DNA from: Pseudobutyrivibrio sp. MD2005
Lineage (GTDB): Bacteria; Bacillota; Clostridia; Lachnospirales; Lachnospiraceae
Reading direction: 5' to 3'
DNA: 64,000 bases
Assembly: GCF_000621865.1 (NCBI RefSeq)
Contig: NZ_KK211360.1
Coordinates: forward strand, 18,890 to 82,889
Notes under the pieces: model-generated
Databases searched by the model: none
The model's input: the letters and a program-made list of their open reading frames with translations, nothing else
What the model was told of the DNA's origin: nothing
Translations under genes and position numbers: made by a program
Part shown: one piece after another, positions 1 to 7,651 of the stretch
Position numbering within the stretch: position 1 is the first letter of the stretch
How the letters are laid out: each line of letters opens with the position of its first letter

Positions 1-270
1 AAACACGATGTTGAATGTGCCACGGTGATTATATATGCAAAACCTGCTTTGTCATGTTACTTAGCAAGCGTAATATGAAACCAAGTCCCCTCAGTCTGAG
101 AAGTACATAAAAACTATAGTGTCCGCCACTTAAAAAACATTTTTCAAAATGGTTCATTCCGCAACAAGACACATGTGCGATGCATAAATTTGGCCCATAA
201 GAAAAACTGCAATATTCGCAAAATCACGCCATGTGTATACTGGAGGCCACAGCAGGGGGGATGGCGACCC
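1..270 (+). repeat. Non-coding long repeat, copy A (left edge)
   Basis: No gene lies in bases 1-387. Bases 4-225 align almost collinearly with the reverse complement of 51880-52105 and with 52137-52343. Shared blocks are CACGGTG (21-27) followed by TATATATGCAAAA, AACCAAGTCCCCT (79-91), AGAAGTACAT (99-108), GTGTCCGCCA (119-128), TTCAAAATGGTTCATT (143-158), AGACACATGTG (167-177) and AATATTCGCAAAAT (211-224). Similarity runs to the window edge and into sequence that corresponds to the centre of the palindrome at 51781-52443, so this is probably the right half of a second palindrome whose other half lies outside the window. The GC-rich cap (about 228-270) differs from the other copies. Homology is visible directly; function is unknown. 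Confidence 0.8.
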
Positions 271-305
271 ACCAAAACAAACTGTGAATGGTAACAAATC
301 CTTAC

Positions 306-333
306 TTGAAAAATTACAAAAATGGTATAGAAT
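306..333 (+). promoter_or_regulatory. Probable promoter of gltX
   Basis: TTGAAA (306-311) is followed after 16 bases by TAGAAT (328-333), a fair match to a vegetative sigma-A promoter. Transcription would begin near 340, inside the inverted repeat that precedes gltX. It lies directly downstream of repeat copy A. Confidence 0.5.
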
Positions 334-369
334 AATTTAGGATTGCATTATTTCTGCAATCCTAAATTA
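333..369 (+). promoter_or_regulatory. Perfect 15-bp inverted repeat in the gltX leader
   Basis: Bases 333-347 and 355-369 are perfect reverse complements around a 7-base loop. The element lies just upstream of the ribosome binding site (GAGAGGA, 375-381) and is not followed by a T run, so it does not look like a terminator. It could be a 5' stem that stabilises the mRNA or an operator for a dimeric regulator. No T-box features are visible. Confidence 0.7.
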
Positions 370-387
370 AGTTTGAGAGGATTTACA

Positions 388-1836
388 ATGAGTAAAGTAA
401 GAACACGTTTCGCACCATCACCAACTGGTCGTATGCACGTAGGTAATCTTCGTACAGCTCTTTATGCATATTTAGTAGCAAAGCATGAGGGGGGAGATTT
501 CCTTCTTAGAATCGAAGACACAGATCAGGAGCGTCTTGTTGAGGGTGCTGTTGATATTATCTATAGAACACTTGCAGCTACAGGTCTTATCCATGATGAA
601 GGCCCAGATAAGGACAAGGGCGTAGGACCTTATGTTCAGTCTGAACGTCAGGCTGCCGGTATTTATCTTGAGTACGCTAAGAAGCTCGTTGAAAAAGGCG
701 AGGCATATTATTGCTTCTGTGATGATGAGCGTCTTGCAGAGTGCAAGCAGGTAATTGGCGATAAGGAAATCCATATCTATGACAAGCATTGCCTTAATCT
801 TTCAAAGGAAGAGGTAGAGGCTAATCTTGCAGCTGGAAAGCCTTATGTTATCCGTCAGAACAATCCACGTACAGGCACAACTACATTCGTAGATGAGCTT
901 TACGGAGAGATTACAGTAGATAATGCTGAGCTTGATGATATGATTCTTATCAAGTCTGATGGATATCCTACATACAATTTTGCCAACGTAGTAGATGATC
1001 ACCTTATGGGAATCACTCACGTTGTTCGTGGTAATGAATACATTTCTTCTTCACCAAAATACAATCGTCTTTATGAGGCATTTGGTTGGGAAGTACCTAA
1101 GTACATTCACTGCCCACTTATCACAAATGAGGAGCACCAGAAGCTTTCTAAGCGTTCAGGTCACTCTTCATACGAGGATTTAATCGAGCAGGGCTTCCTT
1201 ACAGAGGCTGTTGTTAACTTCGTTGCTTTACTTGGTTGGTCACCAGAAAATGATAACGAGATTTTCTCTTTAGAGGAGCTTGTTAAGGAGTTTGATTATC
1301 ACCGTATTTCAAAGTCACCTGCTGTATTCGATATCACAAAGCTTAAGTGGATGAACGGCGAGTACATGAAGGCTATGGACTTTGATAAGTTCTACGAGAT
1401 GGCTGAGCCATATCTTAAGGAATACATCAAGGGTGATTATGACCTTAAGAAGATTGCGAAGATGGTTCAGACAAGAATCGAAATCTTCCCAGACATCAAA
1501 GATCATGTTGATTTCTTTGATGCTGTACCAGAGTATGACAGCGCAATGTATACTCATAAGAAAATGAAGACAAATGAGGAGTCTTCCCTTGCAGTTCTCA
1601 AGGAGCTTTTACCAGTTCTTGAGGCACAGGATGATTATTCAAACGATGCTCTTTACGCACTTCTTTCTGGATTTGCATCAGAGCATGAATATAAAAATGG
1701 ATACGTTCTCTGGCCAGTGCGTACTGCAGTTTCAGGAAAGCAGATGACACCAGGCGGTGCAACAGAGCTTATGGAAATCCTTGGTAAAGAGGAATCTATT
1801 AAACGTATCAAAGCAGCTATTGAAAAGCTTTCTTAA
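388..1836 (+). CDS. gltX: Glutamyl-tRNA synthetase
   Basis: This is a class I aminoacyl-tRNA synthetase that charges tRNA with glutamate in the cytoplasm (in many Firmicutes tRNA-Gln as well, for later amidation). The 482-residue protein has the usual family length. The HIGH-type signature is HVGN at residues 17-20 after FAPSPTG, and KLSKR is at 252-256. A cysteine-rich patch (YCFCDD followed by a further Cys) lies near residue 110. I chose the ATG at 388 because it is preceded by GAGAGGA at 375-381 and begins with the conserved [14 protein letters not shown]; an upstream in-frame start at 343 would sit inside the leader hairpin. GltX or a GluRS paralogue cannot be separated by eye. Confidence 0.97.
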   Translation: MSKVRTRFAPSPTGRMHVGNLRTALYAYLVAKHEGGDFLLRIEDTDQERLVEGAVDIIYRTLAATGLIHDEGPDKDKGVGPYVQSERQAAGIYLEYAKKLVEKGEAYYCFCDDERLAECKQVIGDKEIHIYDKHCLNLSKEEVEANLAAGKPYVIRQNNPRTGTTTFVDELYGEITVDNAELDDMILIKSDGYPTYNFANVVDDHLMGITHVVRGNEYISSSPKYNRLYEAFGWEVPKYIHCPLITNEEHQKLSKRSGHSSYEDLIEQGFLTEAVVNFVALLGWSPENDNEIFSLEELVKEFDYHRISKSPAVFDITKLKWMNGEYMKAMDFDKFYEMAEPYLKEYIKGDYDLKKIAKMVQTRIEIFPDIKDHVDFFDAVPEYDSAMYTHKKMKTNEESSLAVLKELLPVLEAQDDYSNDALYALLSGFASEHEYKNGYVLWPVRTAVSGKQMTPGGATELMEILGKEESIKRIKAAIEKLS

Positions 1837-1894
1837 TTAAATAATAAGGCTTGGGAACCTTAGATTTACTTTGAGTGCGACTATTAGGAGGAAA

Positions 1895-3721
1895 ATGGAG
1901 CTTAATAGTAGCCAATCAGAAGCAGTGAAGCATGTTGATGGACCATGCTTAGTTTTGGCAGGTCCAGGAAGTGGCAAGACTGCCGTTTTAACTACACGAG
2001 TATTTGAACTCATCAAATCTGGTATCCCAGCTCACGAGATTTTAGTAATCACATTTACTAAAGCTGCAGCTATTGAAATGAAGGAACGTTTCGATAGGTT
2101 ATCAGATGATATTTATTCTGTGACCTTCGGAACGTTCCATTCTTTGTTTTGGGGGATTTTACAGAAGGAGAAAGGTTATAGGTCTTCTGATATTTTAATG
2201 GGAAGCGCCAGAAGTAAGCTTCTAAAACAGGCAATGAGCATTGCTGGATTTGCAGAAGATGATAATGTCCTTTTGAATGGACTTTCCCAAGAATTATCTA
2301 GATACAACAACGCTAGCTGTAGCTTGGCTGAGTATATGCCTAAATATGTTGATAGAGAAGAGCTGAGAGCCTTTGAAAAAGCCTACGAAGGACTAAAAGA
2401 AAAATATAGGCTGATTGATTTTGATGATATGCTGACAAAGGCATATCACATGTTTGTCACGCAACCTGATGTTCTTGCAAAATGGCAGGAGAGATATAAG
2501 TATTTTCTTGTTGATGAAATGCAGGATATGAATGATATACAGTTCAAGCTGATGATGCTAATTTCGGCTAAGACTAGAAATATATTTGGAGTTGGTGATG
2601 ATGATCAATCCATTTATGGTTTTAGAGGCGCTAATCCAAGGCTGATGCAAAGATTTTTGGAAGAATATCCAGATGCTAAGCAAATCCTGCTTGATTACAA
2701 TTATCGCAATCCCTTAAATGTAGTGAAAACTGCGGGAAATCTTATATCTAACAACAAAAACAGATTCCAAAAGATAATAAAAGGAACAGCAGCTGATGGA
2801 CTCATAGAGATTAATGAGTATAAAAATGAAGAAGAAGAGGCAGAAGCTATTTATATTAGGATAAAAAAGCTAATTGATGAAGGCGTGCAATACGATGAAA
2901 TAGCAATATTGTATCGAAATCATTCAGATGCCAGGTTTTTAGTTAATAAAATGCTTACTTCTAAAATGCCTTTCTATTTAAAGGAGCAAATGCCTAATAT
3001 TTATACCCATTTTATTATTAATGATTTGGAGGCTTATTTTCAGATTGCTATAGGAAATTCCACTAGAGCGAGGCTTTTATCGATAATAAATAGACCCAAC
3101 AGATATTTGCACAGGCGAAGTGTGGAAGAAGGAAATGATTTTAGGGGGATGCTTGATTTCTACAGGGATAATCCATCTTGTTACAGAGCTGTCGAGGCTT
3201 TGGCTTCCGATATAAGACTGATTTCTAAAATGTCGCCATGCGCCGCAATTAATTATATTAAAAATGTAATGGGATACGGTGCCTTTTTGAAGGAGGAGGC
3301 TTATAGAAATGAGGCTGATTTTAGCGAGTATCAAATGATTTTAGACTTTATTCTCACAGTATTTAAGGGGCTTAGGACTATCAAGCAGGCTATAGATTTA
3401 TTGAATGAGCTGAGGCTTAAAATTGATTATGAAAATAAAACAAGAAATGTTGATAAAGGCGGTAAAATCGGCATGTACACACTGCATTCCAGCAAAGGAC
3501 TGGAGTTTAAAAACGTTTTTATTGTAGAAGCTAATGAAGGAATAATTCCTACAAATAAAGTGGAATCAAAGGATGATATAGAAGAGGAGCGACGATTGTT
3601 TTATGTTGGCGTTACCAGGACTAAGAGAAACCTGTTTTTGGGCTATACAAACAAAAAAAATCGGGATAAATCCCGATTTTTAGATGAGCTAAATTATTCA
3701 TCAGCTAAGTCTTCGCCGTAG
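1895..3721 (+). CDS. UvrD/PcrA/Rep-type ATP-dependent DNA helicase (short form)
   Basis: This is a superfamily 1A 3'-5' DNA helicase acting in repair or replication restart. The motifs appear in order: Walker A GPGSGKT (23-29), DEMQD Walker B (207-211), GDDDQSIYGFRG near 235-246, DYNYRN, HSSKGLEF (motif V) and YVGVTR (570-575). At 608 residues it is about 100 shorter than PcrA or UvrD and ends soon after motif VI, lacking the long C-terminal tail. The start is the ATG at 1895, with AGGAGG only three bases upstream; an in-frame TTG at 1871 is the alternative. Its last 28 bases overlap the end of the convergent DUF1292 gene. The exact subfamily is uncertain, so no symbol is given. Confidence 0.93.
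   Translation: MELNSSQSEAVKHVDGPCLVLAGPGSGKTAVLTTRVFELIKSGIPAHEILVITFTKAAAIEMKERFDRLSDDIYSVTFGTFHSLFWGILQKEKGYRSSDILMGSARSKLLKQAMSIAGFAEDDNVLLNGLSQELSRYNNASCSLAEYMPKYVDREELRAFEKAYEGLKEKYRLIDFDDMLTKAYHMFVTQPDVLAKWQERYKYFLVDEMQDMNDIQFKLMMLISAKTRNIFGVGDDDQSIYGFRGANPRLMQRFLEEYPDAKQILLDYNYRNPLNVVKTAGNLISNNKNRFQKIIKGTAADGLIEINEYKNEEEEAEAIYIRIKKLIDEGVQYDEIAILYRNHSDARFLVNKMLTSKMPFYLKEQMPNIYTHFIINDLEAYFQIAIGNSTRARLLSIINRPNRYLHRRSVEEGNDFRGMLDFYRDNPSCYRAVEALASDIRLISKMSPCAAINYIKNVMGYGAFLKEEAYRNEADFSEYQMILDFILTVFKGLRTIKQAIDLLNELRLKIDYENKTRNVDKGGKIGMYTLHSSKGLEFKNVFIVEANEGIIPTNKVESKDDIEEERRLFYVGVTRTKRNLFLGYTNKKNRDKSRFLDELNYSSAKSSP
3648..3681 (-). terminator. Rho-independent terminator inside the helicase coding end
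   Basis: ATCGGGAT (3660-3667) pairs with ATCCCGAT (3670-3677), and flanking A and T runs extend the stem to 12 bp. On the minus strand the hairpin is followed by eight T residues (3660-3653). It lies just past the stop codon of the minus-strand DUF1292 gene and within the last codons of the plus-strand helicase gene. It also has five T on the plus side, so it may work in both directions. Confidence 0.85.
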
Positions 3722-4005
3722 ATTTCGTCGAATTTAGCAGAAACTGCTGCGTATTCTTCATCAGACTCGATGTTATCGAGAGAAGGAGCACCTGTTTCAT
3801 CTTCGAAATAGCGATAGATATAAACCTCTCCGTCAGCATTAGGCTCGCCGTTTTTATCAAGAGGTAATAGTACGATATAGTCCTGATCCTCTAAATCAAA
3901 TATTGTGAGAATTTCGCAGGTGACTTCAGAACCATCGTCAAGATTAAGTGTTACAACTACATCATCGTCCTCGTTGTCAACTGGGAATACTTCGTTTTGA
4001 TCCAT
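3694..4005 (-). CDS. DUF1292 family protein
   Basis: This is a small acidic protein (103 residues) of the DUF1292/YrzB-like family found across Firmicutes; its molecular role is not known. It has the family pattern of alternating hydrophobic strands: VVVTLNLDDGSEVTCEIL, then DLEDQDYIVLLPLD, then a segment ending in VYIYRYFED. There is no membrane segment. The ribosome binding site on the minus strand is AGGAAGGA, eight bases before the ATG. It is convergent with the helicase gene and overlaps its 3' end by 28 bp. Confidence 0.85.
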   Translation of the reverse strand: MDQNEVFPVDNEDDDVVVTLNLDDGSEVTCEILTIFDLEDQDYIVLLPLDKNGEPNADGEVYIYRYFEDETGAPSLDNIESDEEYAAVSAKFDEIYGEDLADE

Positions 4006-4031
4006 TTTTATAATCCTTCCTATTATTTTAT

Positions 4032-4060
4032 TTGTTTAAGACATGTCCTTATGATATAAT
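4032..4060 (+). promoter_or_regulatory. Strong sigma-A promoter upstream of the GH13-like gene
   Basis: TTGTTT (4032-4037), a 17-base spacer and TATAAT (4055-4060) with a TG one base upstream (4052-4053) form an extended -10 promoter. Transcription should start near 4067, giving a leader of about 80 bases. Confidence 0.75.
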
Positions 4061-4145
4061 TCATCAGGAATATTGTCTAGTATTAAAATAGTTTAGACCT
4101 ATATTTTATCAAAAATCACACAATTTATCTGAAGTGAGGCATATT

Positions 4146-6002
4146 ATGAAAATTTCCAAGGGCGATTTTAGAGAATATGGACCAAGAATTATAAGTAAAA
4201 ATTCTGTCGTTCTTACAGTTTCAATTAAGTCATATACGAGGGATGCATCAATTCTTGTATACAATAAAACCACAAAAAAACAGCTTCAAGAAATAAATCT
4301 TACTAGCGAATATGGAATTGGTCGTGTGTATTCGGTAGTTCTTTCAGATGTGGATGTTGATAATATATGCTATTTGATTAAGGAAGATGAGAATATTTAC
4401 GTTGATCCATTTGCTACAGCCATTGTAGGCAGGGACAAATGGGCTGATGTTAGTGGCAGAGAGAAGCATGGTTTTAAGATATACTCTGGTATCTCTCATC
4501 TCAGTGAAGATTGGAAAGATGAAAAGGTGGAGATAGCACCTTCAGATATGGTTCTTTACAAGCTGCATATGAGGGGCTTTACTGCTGGAAGTGGTGTTAC
4601 TAAGGCAAAGGTAGGCAGCCACAAAGGTCTTATTTCAAAGCTTCCATATATTAAAGAATTGGGCATTACCAGTATCGAGATTATGCCTGTTTATGATTTC
4701 GAGGAGCTTTTCCTTGATAAAAAGATGAATATTTCCCCTAAAGGAAAAATTACAGAGGCTTTAGAATACTCTGGCAAGAAGAACTATTGGGGCTTTGGAG
4801 AAGCCTTTTATTTCGCACCGAAGGCATCTTATTTTGGCGATGCTAAGACACCCGCAGATGGCATGAGAGACATGATTGCCACTCTCCATTCGAATGGAAT
4901 CGAAGTAGTTATGGAGATGGCTTTTGCTGTTGAGACATCTGATGAGGTCATTATTGAGTGTCTCAAGTACTATGTTAGATATTTCCACGTAGATGGTTTC
5001 CACATTGTTGGCTGCAATGCACCAATCAAAAGAATTGCTGAGGAACCATATCTTGCAGATACCAAGATTTTCTATGAGTACATTCCAGAGGAAGTTCTTG
5101 TAAATGAAAAGGGCAAGAAGCACTTATTTGTTTACAACGATTCCTTCATGAATGTTACAAGACAGATTGAAAACCATATGAATGGAAGCATGGTTCAATT
5201 TGCTAATCACATGCGCAGACAGAACGCTTCCTATGGTTTTGTTAACTATATGGCAAATGTTAATGGCTTTTCTTTATGGGATTCTTACTCATATGGAGAA
5301 AAGCACAATTTTGACAATGGTGAAGACAACAGAGACGGAACCAATAATAACTATTCTTTCAACTATGGAATTGAAGGAAAGACTACAAATAGAATCATAA
5401 ATTCTAACAGATTTAGAGAAATGAGAAATGCTTTCACAGCACTTCTTATGTCTCAAAGTGTTCCTCTATTCGTAGCAGCAGATGAAGCGGCAGCTACCCA
5501 TTTAGGAAACAACAATCCATATTGTCAGGATAATAAAGTAGGATATACTGTATTTTCCAAGACAAAAAATAAAGAAGCTTTAACAGGATTTGTTAAACAG
5601 CTTGTTGAATTTAGAAAGAACCACAAGTGCCTTAGAATCGAAGAGCCATTTTATATGAATGACTACAGACATTTGGGGCTCCCAGATATGTCATTCCACG
5701 GAACAGAGCCTTGGATGATGTCTATTGGAGAGGAGCAGAAGGCTCTTGGTGTGCTATATAATGGCGCTTATGTTGACGAAGATGAAGAGGTATTCGTTTG
5801 CTACAACTTCCACTATGACAGTGTTAGTATGGCACTTCCTCTTTTAGCGCCTGGAAAACGATGGCGTCTATGCTTTAACACCGCAGATTACGTGGATGAA
5901 GATTTTTCACCAAAGCCAATACATGATCAGCAATCCATCATTGTGCCTGGCAATTCAATAAGTGTTTTGGTTGGTTTAAAGCTAGTAAAGGGTAAGAATT
6001 AA
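4146..6002 (+). CDS. GH13 isoamylase/pullulanase-like protein lacking two catalytic Asp
   Basis: The 618-residue protein has the layout of glycogen debranching enzymes and pullulanases: an N-terminal beta domain, a GH13 barrel and a C-terminal beta domain. Family landmarks are KLHMRGFT, YIKELGITSIEIMPVYDF, NYWGFG, YYVRYFHVDGF and NGEDNRDGTNNNYSFNYGIEG. The catalytic positions are altered. The usual GFRFD ends here in GFHIV, so Arg becomes His286 and the nucleophile Asp becomes Val288. The usual AHDGF is NVNGF, so the stabilising Asp becomes Asn373. A Glu in KIFYEYI may match the general acid. A glucan-binding or regulatory pseudoenzyme is the likeliest reading, but that is inference. The start ATG at 4146 follows GAAGTGAGG; a GTG at 4134 is possible. 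The next gene overlaps its stop (TAATG). Confidence 0.85.
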   Translation: MKISKGDFREYGPRIISKNSVVLTVSIKSYTRDASILVYNKTTKKQLQEINLTSEYGIGRVYSVVLSDVDVDNICYLIKEDENIYVDPFATAIVGRDKWADVSGREKHGFKIYSGISHLSEDWKDEKVEIAPSDMVLYKLHMRGFTAGSGVTKAKVGSHKGLISKLPYIKELGITSIEIMPVYDFEELFLDKKMNISPKGKITEALEYSGKKNYWGFGEAFYFAPKASYFGDAKTPADGMRDMIATLHSNGIEVVMEMAFAVETSDEVIIECLKYYVRYFHVDGFHIVGCNAPIKRIAEEPYLADTKIFYEYIPEEVLVNEKGKKHLFVYNDSFMNVTRQIENHMNGSMVQFANHMRRQNASYGFVNYMANVNGFSLWDSYSYGEKHNFDNGEDNRDGTNNNYSFNYGIEGKTTNRIINSNRFREMRNAFTALLMSQSVPLFVAADEAAATHLGNNNPYCQDNKVGYTVFSKTKNKEALTGFVKQLVEFRKNHKCLRIEEPFYMNDYRHLGLPDMSFHGTEPWMMSIGEEQKALGVLYNGAYVDEDEEVFVCYNFHYDSVSMALPLLAPGKRWRLCFNTADYVDEDFSPKPIHDQQSIIVPGNSISVLVGLKLVKGKN

Positions 6003-6535
6003 TGAAAGCCTGGCAGCATTTTAAAACTATTACACATCACAGACATCTTGTTATGAAGGGGTGCTTTGCAGTAGGACTCTACAAGCAAGGCTTGCTTCAC
6101 GATTTGTCAAAGTATTCGCCAGTTGAATTTTTGGTTGGTGCTAAATACTATCAGGGCGATAAGAGCCCAAATAACGCTGAAAGAGAAGCTACAGGCGTTT
6201 CTCTTGCTTGGTTACATCATAAAGGACGTAATAAGCATCATTTTGAATATTGGATTGATTATGGGCTGGAATCAGGTCATCAGATGTGTGGCATGAAGAT
6301 GCCTGTAAATTATGTGGTTGAAATGTATTGCGACAGAGTTGCAGCGTGTAAGAACTACCAAAAGGAAGCTTACACCGATTCCAGTGCACTTGAATACTAC
6401 AACAAAGGCAAGGGCAAGTATCTTATGCATGAGGAGACAGCCGCCCTGTTAGAAGATATGCTTAACCACTTGGCTAAATATGGTGAAAAAGCTACAAATG
6501 AATATATTCGTAGAAATATTTTACATAACAAATAA
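6002..6535 (+). CDS. DUF5662 family protein
   Basis: This 177-residue protein appears to belong to the DUF5662 family of uncharacterised proteins. It begins MKAWQHFKTITHHR and contains His/Asp-rich segments (GLLHDLSKYSP near residues 30-40, LHHKGRNKHHFEYW near 70-83) resembling HD-type metal-binding helices, so a metal-dependent hydrolase is conceivable but unproven. There is no signal peptide. The ATG overlaps the stop of the GH13-like gene (TAATG), indicating translational coupling, and trpS follows after 13 bases, so all three probably share the promoter at 4032-4060. Confidence 0.75.
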   Translation: MKAWQHFKTITHHRHLVMKGCFAVGLYKQGLLHDLSKYSPVEFLVGAKYYQGDKSPNNAEREATGVSLAWLHHKGRNKHHFEYWIDYGLESGHQMCGMKMPVNYVVEMYCDRVAACKNYQKEAYTDSSALEYYNKGKGKYLMHEETAALLEDMLNHLAKYGEKATNEYIRRNILHNK

Positions 6536-6548
6536 TGGAGACAGATAA

Positions 6549-7556
6549 ATGGAAAAGGAAAGAAAAGTATTATATTCTGGTATGCAGGCTACAGGTAAGC
6601 TTACCATTGGAAACTATATTGGAGCACTTAAAAACTGGGTTAATTTACATGAGGACTACGATTGCTTCTTTGGCGTAATGGATTTACACTCACTTACAGT
6701 TCGCCAGAACCCTACAGAATTCAAGCAGAACGCAAGAAGAATTTACACACAGTATGTTGCAGCTGGTCTTGATCCTAAGAAAAACTGCATTTACTTCCAG
6801 TCTCACGTATCTGCACATGCAGAACTTGGCTGGATTTTAGACTGCTTTACATACATGGGCGAGCTTAACCGTATGACACAGTTCAAAGATAAATCAGCTA
6901 AGCATGCAGATAATATCAATGCTGGTTTATTTACATATCCAGCGCTTATGGCCGCAGATATTCTTCTTTATCAGTCAGATCTAGTTCCAATCGGTTCTGA
7001 TCAGAAGCAGCATCTTGAAATCTGCCGTGACGTTGCAGAGCGTTTTAACAACATTTATGGCGATGTATTTACTATTCCTGAGGGATATTTCCCTAAGGCT
7101 GGTGCAAGAATTATGTCTCTTGCTGAGCCTACAAAGAAGATGTCAAAATCAGATGAAAATGTTAATGCAACAATCTACCTTGTAGACGACAGAGACACAA
7201 TAATCAGAAAGTTTAAGAAGGCTGTAACTGACTCTGATGCAGAGGTTAGATACGATGTTGCTAACAAGCCAGGCGTTTCAAATCTTATGGAAATCTATGG
7301 CGTTGTAACAGACAAATCTATGGATGAAGTAGCAAAAGAATTTGAGGGAAAAGGCTATGGCGATTTCAAGCTTGCTGTAGGTGAGGCAGTAGCAGATATG
7401 CTCGCTCCATTCCATGAAAGATGTGCAGAGCTTGAAAAAGATAAGACATTTATCAATGAATGCATTAAAGAAAATGCTGAAAAGGCATCATATTTTGCTA
7501 ATAAGACATTACGTAAGGTTCATAAGAAGCTTGGGCTTACAGAGCGTATTCGTTAG
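6549..7556 (+). CDS. trpS: Tryptophanyl-tRNA synthetase
   Basis: This cytoplasmic class I synthetase charges tRNA-Trp. It has 335 residues, normal for bacterial TrpRS. The HIGH-type motif is TIGN at residues 19-22 in TGKLTIGNYIGAL, and KMSKS is at 197-201. The family stretches MDLHSLTVRQNP and ILLYQSDLVPIGSDQKQHLE are intact. It follows the DUF5662 gene by 13 bases with GGAGA before the ATG and ends at a strong terminator. No T-box leader is visible directly upstream, so expression probably follows the promoter at 4032. Confidence 0.97.
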   Translation: MEKERKVLYSGMQATGKLTIGNYIGALKNWVNLHEDYDCFFGVMDLHSLTVRQNPTEFKQNARRIYTQYVAAGLDPKKNCIYFQSHVSAHAELGWILDCFTYMGELNRMTQFKDKSAKHADNINAGLFTYPALMAADILLYQSDLVPIGSDQKQHLEICRDVAERFNNIYGDVFTIPEGYFPKAGARIMSLAEPTKKMSKSDENVNATIYLVDDRDTIIRKFKKAVTDSDAEVRYDVANKPGVSNLMEIYGVVTDKSMDEVAKEFEGKGYGDFKLAVGEAVADMLAPFHERCAELEKDKTFINECIKENAEKASYFANKTLRKVHKKLGLTERIR

Positions 7557-7583
7557 TCGCATTACAATTTAACTTGAATATCG

Positions 7584-7618
7584 AAGACGGGTGTGATAAT
7601 ATAACACTCGTCTTTTTT
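7584..7618 (+). terminator. Rho-independent terminator after trpS
   Basis: AAGACGGGTGT (7584-7594) pairs with ACACTCGTCTT (7604-7614), 11 pairs with one G-T, followed by a run of T. It separates trpS from the comM-dprA pair. Confidence 0.9.
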
Positions 7619-7651
7619 ATTTAATCAATATAAATTCCCCAAGGAGTTAAA

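Noticed and set aside
1-387. T-box riboswitch in front of gltX
   Set aside because: No T-box consensus sequence, no specifier-loop structure and no terminator next to the gene.
1837-1894. Hairpin TAAGG/CCTTA between gltX and the helicase gene as a terminator
   Set aside because: Only five pairs and no T run.
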